From contig NZ_ABEA03000040.1 in the NCBI RefSeq assembly GCF_000171235.2, forward strand, positions 26,412 to 90,411: 64,000 nt of DNA, given 5' to 3'. A model generated the notes under the pieces. That model did no database searches. It was not told where the DNA came from and was given only the letters and a program-made list of their open reading frames with translations. Below, one piece after another: positions 54,927 through 63,729 of the stretch (position 1 is the stretch's first letter; each line of letters opens with the position of its first letter). A program made the position numbers and the translations under genes. Origin of the DNA: Geminisphaera colitermitum TAV2 (GTDB taxonomy: Bacteria > Verrucomicrobiota > Verrucomicrobiia > Opitutales > Opitutaceae).

Positions 54927-55769
54927 TCACAGGACGATGTTGTCGATCAACCTTACCTCATCGACCCAGGCGGCGATGGCGAGGATGGCCTTGCCGGGGA
55001 TCACTTCGCGGACGGGCTCCATCGTGCAACGGTCCACAAGCGACGCGTAAATGACGCGGATGCGGCGGTGCTGGCTGAGCAGATGCGTGACTTCGGCCAC
55101 AAGCCGGTCGGCACGACGTTCGCCAGCGGCCACCATCTCGCGCGCCTTCGTCAGTGCCCGGCTGATCGCCAGCGCCTCCGTGCGTTGCGTCGAAGTGAGG
55201 TAGCGGTTGCGCGAACTCAAGGCCAGTCCGTCGGCCTCGCGCACGGTGGGCGCGGTGACGACATCGACGGTGAAATTGAGGTCGTTGACCATTTTTTTGA
55301 TGACCGCCACCTGTTGCGCATCCTTTTGTCCGAACACCGCGAGGTCGGGACGGCAGATGTTAAACAGTTTGGCCACGATGGTCGTGACGCCGCGAAAATG
55401 CGTGGGGCGCGAAACGCCTTCGAGCGGACGCGCGATGAATTCCTCGTTGATGTAGGTCGAGTAGCCCTTCGGATACATCTCCGTCGCGATGGGGGCAAAA
55501 ACGATGTCTGCGCCTGCGGCTTCGCACTTGGCGGCGTCGCTTTCCAGTTCGCGCGGATATTTGCTAAAATCTTCGCTGGGGGCGAATTGGGTTGGGTTGA
55601 CGAAGATCGAGACGATCACGGTGTCGGCACGTTCGGCGGCGAGGCGGATGAGACTGAGGTGGCCCTCGTGGAGCGCGCCCATGGTGGGGACGAGCCCGAT
55701 GATCTGGCCTTTGGAGCGAAGATCCTCGGCGAGAGTCTGCATTTCGAAAACCGATGTGATAGTCTGCAT
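54927..55769 (-). CDS. panC: Pantothenate synthetase
   Basis: 280 aa. HIGH-type motif GALHEGHLSLIRLA, substrate blocks VSIFVNPTQFAPSEDFSKYP, HFRGVTTIVAKLFNI, FGQKDAQQ, and the KMSKS-like loop LALSSRNRYLT. It joins pantoate and beta-alanine using ATP in CoA synthesis. It is a solitary gene; panB and panD are not seen. Confidence 0.95.
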   Translation of the reverse strand: MQTITSVFEMQTLAEDLRSKGQIIGLVPTMGALHEGHLSLIRLAAERADTVIVSIFVNPTQFAPSEDFSKYPRELESDAAKCEAAGADIVFAPIATEMYPKGYSTYINEEFIARPLEGVSRPTHFRGVTTIVAKLFNICRPDLAVFGQKDAQQVAVIKKMVNDLNFTVDVVTAPTVREADGLALSSRNRYLTSTQRTEALAISRALTKAREMVAAGERRADRLVAEVTHLLSQHRRIRVIYASLVDRCTMEPVREVIPGKAILAIAAWVDEVRLIDNIVL

Positions 55770-55953
55770 GGGTCCGGTCAGTGAGCGGCGGTGGCGGCGA
55801 TGAACGTCGTGCGCGGTTGGCGCGAAGAGCCGTTACTAAAGATAGATATGTCCGGGGTTCAAGTCTTTGCCGGAGTAGTTGCCGGAATAGTTTTGGTCGG
55901 CTGGAAGCCAGACCTTCAGACCTTCGACGTTCAGACTTCAGACCTTCGACCGT

Positions 55954-56865
55954 TTATCCGCCCGCCAGTCGCAAGTCCGGCGCGGCGTAGGCATGTTTCC
56001 GATACCGGTGCGGAGTGACCCCAAACCGCCGTCGGAAGATTTTGTAAAAGTGCCCCAGATTTTCGAGACCGCAGTCTGCCGCGATGTCGATGATCTCGCG
56101 TGCCGTCGTGTTCAGTTCATGCGCCGCGTAAGTCATCCGCGCTTCATTGAGTATATCGGTTGGCGTTTTTTTGAGCAACCGCTGCACCTCCCGCGCCACA
56201 TGCTCCGGACTGCGCCCCGCCAGTCGCGCCAGTTCCGCCGTGCCTCCGCGAAAATGCTCCGGTTTCTGGATACGCTTGCATGCGATGGACAACCACTCCG
56301 GCAGCACCTGCCGCGAATGTTGAACATTGACCAGCAGAGCCATCACCCCGGCCAGAAAAGCCTCCGCGCTCAATGCGTCGCGCGCGCCTGCTTCGAGATC
56401 GTGAGCCATTGCGCGCAACCGCTCCAGTTGCGCGGCATCGAGTTCGAACTCGCGCTTGCGATGGTCCTTCTCCGCAAACCACCCCCCTCCGCTCCCCCCG
56501 TTTCCATTCGCACCACCGCCGCCGTTGCCATTGCCGCCCCCGCGCGAGTCCCCCGTAAAATACCGCCGCCGCAACCGCTCCCACAACTCGCACGCGAATG
56601 CGAAATTGGCGAACCGCACAAACTGGCCCTTCCGCGCCGCTGAAAACCCATGCACATCCTCGCGCCGGATCAACACGAGCAATCCTGGAAACAACCGCCT
56701 CCGCTCGCCATTGATCACATGCACCCCCTCCCCCTCCTCGACCCAAAACACCTCGTGAAAAACATGTGTGTGGATCGACTGGTTCACATCAATCTGTGGA
56801 TACTGCCAGAAAGCGAACCGGCAGACGTCCATCGGGAACTGAAACGAATAATCAATACGGGGCAT
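55954..56865 (-). CDS. AraC-family transcriptional regulator
   Basis: 303 aa from the ATG at 56865 (MPRIDYSFQFP); the open frame upstream is a shadow of the divergent region. The N-terminus is a cupin-like sensor (HTHVFHEVFWVEEGEGVHVI; GLLVLIRREDVHGF). A Gly/Asn-rich linker (GGGNGNGGGGANGNGGSGGG) precedes the two-helix-turn-helix domain (LARLAGRSPEHVAREVQRLL; IIDIAADCGLENLGHFYKIF and RRFGVTPHRYR). Its divergence from the PEP-CTERM gene of locus C suggests that it activates that locus. Confidence 0.85.
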   Translation of the reverse strand: MPRIDYSFQFPMDVCRFAFWQYPQIDVNQSIHTHVFHEVFWVEEGEGVHVINGERRRLFPGLLVLIRREDVHGFSAARKGQFVRFANFAFACELWERLRRRYFTGDSRGGGNGNGGGGANGNGGSGGGWFAEKDHRKREFELDAAQLERLRAMAHDLEAGARDALSAEAFLAGVMALLVNVQHSRQVLPEWLSIACKRIQKPEHFRGGTAELARLAGRSPEHVAREVQRLLKKTPTDILNEARMTYAAHELNTTAREIIDIAADCGLENLGHFYKIFRRRFGVTPHRYRKHAYAAPDLRLAGG

Positions 56866-56947
56866 GCCTCTTGGACCATGATCATTTCGTGTGCGCGAAG
56901 CAAGTTCGAGTGCCACGAGGAATGCATCAATTAAACGTAAAAAAAAG

Positions 56948-56959
56948 CCGGTTAACCGG
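56948..56959. promoter_or_regulatory. 12-bp perfect palindrome in the AraC/PEP-CTERM divergent region
   Basis: CCGGTTAACCGG lies 36 bp upstream of the PEP-CTERM ATG and 83 bp from the AraC start. It may be a regulator site, although AraC proteins usually use direct repeats. Confidence 0.35.
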
Positions 56960-56994
56960 AAGATAAAAATCCCCGAAACGCGTAATCTGATTCC

Positions 56995-58593
56995 ATGAAA
57001 CCGCTCCCCGCCTTGCTCCTCCGGTTGTGTGCCGGACTTTCTTTCATCCTTACCTCCAACCTTCTCCTCCATGCGGAAACCTATACATGGACAGGAGCCA
57101 GCACCACTAACACCAGTTGGAATACCGTCGAAAACTGGGATGCCAACGGCGTAGCCCAATCGGGCACGGATACAGAAATCATCCTCGCGAAATCCGGCAA
57201 CTACACCGTCACTCAAAACACCGGTGCTGGCATGAGCTTCAACAAGCTCGTGTTCTCCGCCGCCAGTGGCAACGTCTCGATTGGTGGTACCAACTCCTTC
57301 GCAATCACCTCCGGAACTCCCGGCACCCCCGGCGAAATCCAGATGAATAGCAACGGCAGTTCCTCCATGAGCAATCAACTCACGCTGAACCGCACCTTCA
57401 CTTATACCGGAAGTGGAACGGGACAGCTTCTCCTTAGCGGTATTGTGCAAGGCACAGGCGGCATCGTGGTGGATGCGGCAGGCATTCTTGCCCTCACAAC
57501 GGCCAAGTCATTCGCAGGCGGTCTCACCCTGAAAAATGGAACGGTCACCCTGACGACAACCGGCGCTGCCGGCACAGGTGCCATCACCCTCGAAGGTGGC
57601 ACCATCCGCAACAGCACCAGTACCGGCTACGTCACCACCACCTTTACCAACGCGCTCAATCTGTCCGGCGACACCCGCTTCGGCTCCAATGGTCAGCGCG
57701 CCCTCGAATTCACCGGCAACACCACGATTGCCGGCGACGCGACGACCCGTGAGCTCACACTTCACGCCGATGCCGCGACGACAACCAATCTCGTCCTTAG
57801 CGGGGCCATCACTGATAACGGCAAAAGCAACGGACTCACCTTCAAGGGAAGAGGCACCGTGCGTATCGGCGGTTCCAGCACAAATACCTACACAGGAGCC
57901 ACCACCGTTGATTCAACCAACGTCATTCTTCTACTCGACAAAACCAATGGAGCCGACGCCACCGCGGGAGCACTCGTGGTGAAAGACGGCAAGGCCCTCA
58001 TTGAAACCGGTATCCAGAAAGTCGGGGCACTCTCACTCCTCGGAGGCACCGCCAAAATCTCCAGCGGAGCCACACTCGCCACCGCCGGTATCGCCGAAAT
58101 CCATGCCGGCACCCTCGACGGAACCGGCACCCTGCAAATTCTTGATGGCGGCGCCCTATCCCTCGGCGGTACAGGTCACGCGGAAACCGTCACCTTTACC
58201 GGTGGACTCAACCTCGCCGGTGGTTCCTCCCTCTTTTTTGACCTCGGGACTTCCTCTGATAAACTCACGCTGGACGGTCCGCTTACCGTAAGTGGCGATG
58301 GATCGATAACGCTTCACATCAGCAATGCCGGAGGGCTCGTCGCGGGCACCCCCTACACACTATTCAGCGTGGCCGGCGGTTTCACCGGCGTGGACAACGC
58401 CACAGCCAACGACCGCTTTACCATCTTGGGCACGGACATCACGGGAACATTCTCCATCAATGGCACCGATCTCATCCTCACGGTAACCTCGGCGATTCCC
58501 GAGCCTTCGACTTGGGTTTGGATCACAGGCACGCTTTCCCTGCTGATCGCCGCCAGAGTCCGCAAGCACTTGCGCACCTGCCGTATTGACTGA
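56995..58593 (+). CDS. PEP-CTERM protein with autotransporter-type beta-strand repeats
   Basis: 532 aa. Signal peptide (LLRLCAGLSFILTSNLLLHA), then YTWTGASTTNTSWNTVENW as in the locus A counterpart, and a long Gly/Thr/Ala-rich beta-helical body (GGLTLKNGTVTLTTTG; GAITLEGGTIRNSTS). The end reads AIPEPSTWVWITGTLSLLIA with Arg-rich tail, a PEP-CTERM signal. It is divergent from the AraC gene and heads an operon with the pseudopilin gene. Confidence 0.8.
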   Translation: MKPLPALLLRLCAGLSFILTSNLLLHAETYTWTGASTTNTSWNTVENWDANGVAQSGTDTEIILAKSGNYTVTQNTGAGMSFNKLVFSAASGNVSIGGTNSFAITSGTPGTPGEIQMNSNGSSSMSNQLTLNRTFTYTGSGTGQLLLSGIVQGTGGIVVDAAGILALTTAKSFAGGLTLKNGTVTLTTTGAAGTGAITLEGGTIRNSTSTGYVTTTFTNALNLSGDTRFGSNGQRALEFTGNTTIAGDATTRELTLHADAATTTNLVLSGAITDNGKSNGLTFKGRGTVRIGGSSTNTYTGATTVDSTNVILLLDKTNGADATAGALVVKDGKALIETGIQKVGALSLLGGTAKISSGATLATAGIAEIHAGTLDGTGTLQILDGGALSLGGTGHAETVTFTGGLNLAGGSSLFFDLGTSSDKLTLDGPLTVSGDGSITLHISNAGGLVAGTPYTLFSVAGGFTGVDNATANDRFTILGTDITGTFSINGTDLILTVTSAIPEPSTWVWITGTLSLLIAARVRKHLRTCRID

Positions 58594-58651
58594 CTACAAT
58601 CGTCAACCTCTTTGGCGGCCATATGATGTCCCATGGCCGCACACCACTCTT

Positions 58652-59356
58652 ATGAATTCCCCGTCTTTTCATACCCTTTCCAGTCTGAATCCCCGTCATC
58701 GAGGATTCACCTTGATCGAACTGCTGACGGTAATCGCGATCATCGGCATCCTTGCTGCGCTCTCACTTGTCGCAATCAGCCAAGTCCGCGAGTCCGCAAG
58801 CGTCGCCAAATGTGGCGCGACCCTGCGCGGGCTTTCGCAAGCCATGCTTCTCTGGTGCAACGATCATAAACAGTATTTCCCCGCTCTACAACCCGCAGAC
58901 CATAAAACATGGTCCCGTGCCTTGATTAACGAAGGCTATGTTTCAAAAGCACCGGATTCGATGGCATGCCCAACTCAGGTAAAGAATGTGACCATACCCG
59001 ACGATGTATGCCTGCGAAGCTACTTTTACGCGGTGCCTACGCTAAAAGACGCCGGAGGGAGTGCCCGCATCCCGCGGGCACTCAGCGACATTTCCAATCC
59101 AAGTCGCACCTACATGCTCGTTGAGCGTCACTTAAAAACAGTCACGAAAGGCGGCACCGCTGATCGTGAACATGAATACGGTGGTGAGGTGGGCGGAGAC
59201 ATTCTGTCCTTGGCCAACATCTATAACAATACCTTCCACAAAAATGGCTCGCGCAATTTTGCCTTCATCGATGGGCATGTCGAATTTCGCAACCCAGCCA
59301 AATCCCGGGCCGGAGTTCACGCCCCACCTTTCGGTCAAAACCCGTTCAATCCGTAA
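58652..59356 (+). CDS. Prepilin-like secreted protein (DUF1559-type)
   Basis: 234 aa from the ATG at 58652. The prepilin motif [20 protein letters not shown] follows a leader of about 18 residues. The C-terminal part has FHKNGSRNFAFIDGHVEFRN, the DUF1559-type end with DGHV. It lies 58 bp after the PEP-CTERM gene and 26 bp before the beta-sandwich gene, so locus C is an operon. Confidence 0.8.
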   Translation: MNSPSFHTLSSLNPRHRGFTLIELLTVIAIIGILAALSLVAISQVRESASVAKCGATLRGLSQAMLLWCNDHKQYFPALQPADHKTWSRALINEGYVSKAPDSMACPTQVKNVTIPDDVCLRSYFYAVPTLKDAGGSARIPRALSDISNPSRTYMLVERHLKTVTKGGTADREHEYGGEVGGDILSLANIYNNTFHKNGSRNFAFIDGHVEFRNPAKSRAGVHAPPFGQNPFNP

Positions 59357-59382
59357 CATTTTTTCCACTACATACCATCAGC

Positions 59383-59940
59383 ATGCATCCCCTTGCCATC
59401 GCAACACTCGCAATCCTCCCTTTTCTGGCCGTCCCAAACCCGGCTCAGGCCGCTTCAGCAACTTCTCCCGCCAAGGGTTCCCTTGGTCTGCCAGCGGAAG
59501 GAACTTGGAAATTTTTCAACGGCAGGGAATTTCCCGGAGCCAACGGCAAATTGAATCTTGCCACCGAAGCAGACCAGACCACGGCCACAATATCCTACGA
59601 TTTCAGCGGAGGCGGGCTGTATGTTTGCGCCCAAACCAAAACGGAAATTCCAGTCGGCACCGGAGAAATCCGCATCCGGGTGAAATCGGAGGAGCCTGGA
59701 CCGGTTTCACTCCGCCTTGTCGATTCCACCGGCCAAAAGCTGAGCATCATGACAACCTACACCCAAGCCGGCGAATGGCAGGTGCTCCGTTTTCCCCTGA
59801 GTGGAAAAATCCGACACTTTGGCGGAGCCAACGATGGCAAAATACACTTCCCGGTCACCAGCCTCTCCCTGCTCGTCCACAAGAGCAGCCGCATTGAACC
59901 ATCCGGAACGCTCTCCTTCACAAACTTCCAACTTCTGTAG
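59383..59940 (+). CDS. Secreted beta-sandwich protein, probably carbohydrate-binding
   Basis: 185 aa with a signal peptide (IATLAILPFLAVPNPAQA). The body (WKFFNGREFPGANGKLNLA; ATISYDFSGGGLYVCAQTK; GEIRIRVKSEEPGPVSLRLV; WQVLRFPLSG) has the pattern of CBM-type jelly rolls such as those attached to glycosidases. It stands 16 bp before the next glycosidase gene, which supports a partnership. No catalytic motif seen. Confidence 0.6.
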   Translation: MHPLAIATLAILPFLAVPNPAQAASATSPAKGSLGLPAEGTWKFFNGREFPGANGKLNLATEADQTTATISYDFSGGGLYVCAQTKTEIPVGTGEIRIRVKSEEPGPVSLRLVDSTGQKLSIMTTYTQAGEWQVLRFPLSGKIRHFGGANDGKIHFPVTSLSLLVHKSSRIEPSGTLSFTNFQLL

Positions 59941-59956
59941 CTCCCCTCCATTCGTC

Positions 59957-61450
59957 ATGCAAATCACCCGCACCGTTTCATTCGGTCTCGCATTTTTTCT
60001 TTCCGTCCCGCCGTTGCTCGCATCCAAAAACGTGATACGCGACGATCGCATGGGCACCGGAGTTCATTTTCAGCAGGGGCCCACGTCCAACTGGAGAAAC
60101 TACGACCTCGACAAAACCATGCCTCTGCTGGCCGAGTCCGGCATCACTTGGCTGCGCAACGCGATCTATTGGAGCCAAGTCGAAACCACCAGGGGCCGAT
60201 ACTCCATCCCCGAGGCAAGTCTGCGATGGATCGAAAAAGCCAACGAAGCCGGGCTCAAGGTCTCCATCACCTTCAACGGCGGCAACCCGCTTTACACCGA
60301 CCGCTTCGATCCCGAAGCCTATGCCAAGGCCGCCGCATACGTGGCGAAAACCCTCGAAGGCAAAATCGGAGCCATAGAGATTCTCAACGAGCCCTACCAC
60401 AAATCCTACGCAGGCTATTACAAGGGTGCCTGGAACGGCGTCGAAAAGGACGGCTCCATTTCGTCATGGGTTGGTAAATACGTAAAACTCATCAATACGG
60501 CCGCCCCCGCGATCAAGGCCGCCAATCCCGCAATCAAAGTCACCGGACTCGGCAGTGTTGCTCCGGTCAACTTCCGCCAGCTTGAGATGGGTATCGTCCC
60601 GGAAGTGGACGCCATCACCGATCACCCCTACAGTTATCGTCTCGTTCCCGAATTGCTTCCTTGGGCCGCCCAACCGTCCATCATCAGGCGCGATGGCATC
60701 GCTACTGCCGACGAAAAGGGAACCTTCACTTCCCAGATCGCCATGTATCGCGAGCGATCGGCAAAATTCAACGGTCCCAAAGAAATCTGGCTGACCGAAT
60801 GGGGATGGTCCACCTATCAGGAAGCCAAGGCGGGAGGCATTTACGCAGGCTACACCGAAAGCGCTCAGGCCAAGTACATCTTGCGGCGTTTCGTCGAGAG
60901 CATTGGCGTCGGCGTCGAACGCAGCTTTCAATACGACTTCCGAGACGATGGTGCCGATCCCCATAATGCCGAGCACAACTTCGGTCTGCTGCGTTTGGAC
61001 TACACACCAAAACCATCCTATTATGCCGTCCGGCGCCTTGCTGCCACCTTGGATAATGCCGAGCCGAAAGATAGCCTGACATTGGAATTCTTCCCGGCCG
61101 TTCCTCGTCCTGACATTCGCCCCGTTTCATGGGATGGAAGCCGTCTGGCTGCTCCCGGATCGATCAAGGGCTATCAATTTGTCAGTAAAAAAGGTGAGGC
61201 CAAGATATTCATCTGGTCAGCCGAGCGAGCCGACGGTGACACGCGCCCTCAATTGGCTGACATTGAGATCACACCACCTCTTCCCGATGGCCTCGAAGCG
61301 TCCTTCTATGACATTTACCTTGATCAAACCCGAAGTCACACAATCGAGACCAAAAATGGTCGCTCCCTCATTCGCCGAGTCACCATTCCTGATTCCCCCA
61401 CGTGCCTGACGATTCCCAAATCGGCACTCCAAGCACAGCCAGCCAAATGA
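59957..61450 (+). CDS. Secreted clan GH-A glycoside hydrolase
   Basis: 497 aa from the ATG at 59957 (MQITRTVSFGLAFFLSVPPL); the open frame upstream overlaps the preceding gene. The barrel shows ITWLRNAIYWSQVE, KVSITFNGG, AIEILNEPYH (acid/base Glu145), ITDHPYSYR and IWLTEWGWSTY (nucleophile Glu281), typical of GH39/GH5-like clan A enzymes. A C-terminal beta domain follows (residues about 370-497). It differs strongly from the GH39-like trio in locus A. Substrate unknown. Confidence 0.75.
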   Translation: MQITRTVSFGLAFFLSVPPLLASKNVIRDDRMGTGVHFQQGPTSNWRNYDLDKTMPLLAESGITWLRNAIYWSQVETTRGRYSIPEASLRWIEKANEAGLKVSITFNGGNPLYTDRFDPEAYAKAAAYVAKTLEGKIGAIEILNEPYHKSYAGYYKGAWNGVEKDGSISSWVGKYVKLINTAAPAIKAANPAIKVTGLGSVAPVNFRQLEMGIVPEVDAITDHPYSYRLVPELLPWAAQPSIIRRDGIATADEKGTFTSQIAMYRERSAKFNGPKEIWLTEWGWSTYQEAKAGGIYAGYTESAQAKYILRRFVESIGVGVERSFQYDFRDDGADPHNAEHNFGLLRLDYTPKPSYYAVRRLAATLDNAEPKDSLTLEFFPAVPRPDIRPVSWDGSRLAAPGSIKGYQFVSKKGEAKIFIWSAERADGDTRPQLADIEITPPLPDGLEASFYDIYLDQTRSHTIETKNGRSLIRRVTIPDSPTCLTIPKSALQAQPAK

Positions 61451-61479
61451 CGTTCTTCTCGCGTCACTAAAACGCCAAA

Positions 61480-63717
61480 ATGTCCCTGAACACCGAATGG
61501 CGCACTCGCGTCGAATCTTGGATCAAGGCCCTCGACCAACTCGTTTACGAGCCCGCCGCGCCCATCGCGCTCGAAGCGTTTTTCACCTACGACCAGCTCA
61601 CGGCCGACGAAGCCATGCGTCGCGACGACTTTGCGCCCATTGCTCCCGGCACCCGCTGGGGCAGCAAATGGCAATACGCCTGGTTCCGCGGACAAATCCC
61701 CCCCCTCCCCCCCTCCCCTGCCACCAACGAACACCCCGTCCTCCACGCCGGACACCCCACCCCGCAATTTGGCAACGACCTCTTCGGCGAATGGCGCGTC
61801 TTCATCGACGGCATCGAAATCGGCTCCCGCGACTGGGCGCACGTTTACCTCCCTGTAACGCGGGCATCTCACCCGCATTCTCCAACCCCTGCGGGCGAGA
61901 CGCCCGCGCCACTCCAGTTTCTTGCCGAAGCCTTTGGCGGCCCCACACGCGTAGGCGCTGGCGGCGGCCCCGCGCTCCACGGCATTCCCACCGTCCCCCC
62001 CCTCCCCCCGCAGCAACGCATCCTCCCCGAAGTCACCATCGGACACTGGCGCGAAGACATCTTCCAACTCGCGATGGACGCCCGCACCCTCCTCGACCTG
62101 CGCGACCAACTCGACCCCGACACCCTCCGCGTCGCCGAAATCGACGCCGCCCTGCGCGACTTCACCCTCATTGCCGACTTGGAACTCCCCTGGCCGGACA
62201 TGCGCCCCACCCTCCACCGCGCCCGCGAACGCCTCGCCCCCCTCCTTGCCTGTCGCAACGGCAGCACCGCCCCCACCCTCTTCTGCGTCGGCCACAGCCA
62301 CCTCGACATCGTTTACCAATGGCCCCTCAAGGAATCCGAACGCAAAGTCGCCCGCACCTTCGCCAACCAACTCGGCCTCATGGAGCAGTATCCCGAATAC
62401 CGATACCTCCAGAGCATGCCCGTTCTCTACGACATCGCCCAAAAACTCCACCCCCACCTCCACGCCCGCGTCAAGGACGCCGTCCGCCGCGGCCAGTGGA
62501 TCCCCGAAGGCGGTATGTGGACCGAAGCCGACACCAACCTCCCCGGCGGCGAATCCCTCATCCGCCAATTCCTCTACGGACGCCGTTATTTCCAAGACGA
62601 ATTTGGCGTTGAAAGCACCTTTGCCTGGCTGCCCGACACCTTTGGCTTCACCGGCTCGCTCCCCCAGATCATGACCGGCTGCGGCATCACCCACTTCGGC
62701 TCCGCCAAACTCTTCAGCGTCTTCGTCGAAGCCGGCGACCCCTTCCCCTACACCACCTTCTGGTGGGAAGGCATCGACGGCACCCGAATACTTGCCCACA
62801 TCGTCCCCTCCTACGGCATCACGACCAACCCCAAATCCATTGCCGCGCAATGGACGCAAAACCCGCAAAAAGACGGCATTCGCGCCCGCATGGCCGTTTA
62901 CGGACACAGCGACGGAGGAGGCGGCTGCGAACGCGCCCACCTCGAATACCTCCGCCGCTCCGCCGACCTCGAAGGACTCCCCCGCTGCCAGCACGCCACG
63001 CCGTCACAATTTTTCGAATACCAACAACAACAACCCGACCCCCTCCCCACCTACACCGGCGAACTCTATCTCCCCGCGCACCGTGGCTGCTACACCACGC
63101 AAGCCGCCCTCAAACGCGGCAACCGCCTCTGCGAAGTCCAACTCCGCGAAGCCGAACTCTGGTCCGCCATCGCGCACCTCCTCACCCGCCACGCCCCCCC
63201 CCCTGCCTATCCCCACGCCGAGCTCGAAAGCGCCTGGAAAAAAACACTCTTCAATCAATTTCACGACATCCTGCCCGGCTCCTGCATTGAACGCGCCGCG
63301 AAAGAAGCCCGCGAACTTTATTCCGAATCCCTCGCCGAAGCCACCGCCGTATCCGAAACCGCCTTACAAACCATCGCCGCCACCCTTGGCGCGGCAGCGC
63401 CTGGGACCGCCGGCATCCTGCCGGCCTCAAGTGACGCGGGCGTCCCGCCCGCCGTAGGGGCGTCGCTTGCGACGCCCGCGCCAGCCGGACAGATTTATCG
63501 AAGACGAATGCCAGAAGAGCCTTCGCAGGCCGAAACGCAGTCGCGGGCTTCGCAAGCGAAGCCCCTACAACGAAGTGATGCGGGCGTCCCGCCCGCAATC
63601 GTTGCCCCTCAGCGTGACGCGGGCGTCTCGCCCGCCACCGCCACCGTCTCCACTGGTTCGAACTTCGATGTTGGACGTTCGGCGTTGGATATTGGACGTT
63701 CGGGGCAAAGCCCCGCT
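61480..63717 (+). CDS. GH38-like alpha-mannosidase, N-terminal two thirds, with in-frame palindromes
   Basis: From the ATG at 61480 (MSLNTEWRTRVESW) the frame is open to the window edge, but sequence resembling GH38 stops near residue 640. The catalytic domain is clear: FCVGHSHLDIVYQWPLKES (His272 and Asp275, zinc), QWIPEGGMWTEADTNLPGGE, TFAWLPDTFGF (nucleophile Asp386), FNQFHDILPGSCIERA (C-terminal zinc His region). The beta-sandwich C-terminal domain is missing: instead comes repeat sequence (63409-63717), and then unrelated coding sequence in another frame. A palindrome-type insert is also translated at residues 127-144. C10 (63194-63203) gives a Pro run. The usual length is about 1,000 aa, so this copy is a chimera, broken, or misassembled. 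Confidence 0.75.
63409..63635. repeat. Cluster of short palindromes inside the GH38 frame
   Basis: GCCGGCATCCTGCCGGC at 63409-63425, GCGGGCGTCCCGCCCGC at 63436-63452 and again at 63580-63596, GCGGGCGTCTCGCCCGC at 63619-63635, and an inverted pair GTAGGGGCGTCGCTTGCGAC (63454 onward) against GCGGGCTTCGCAAGCGAAGC (63543 onward). They are read in frame as AGILPA, AGVPPA and AGVSPA. The palindrome GCAGGCATCTTGCCTGC at 3751-3767 belongs to the same family. Confidence 0.85.
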
Positions 63718-63729
63718 CCCCCCCCCCCC
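63718..63729. repeat. C12 homopolymer at the GH38 / CusB-like junction
   Basis: Twelve C mark the point where meaningful coding moves from the GH38 frame to the +1 frame that encodes the CusB-like fragment. Confidence 0.85.
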
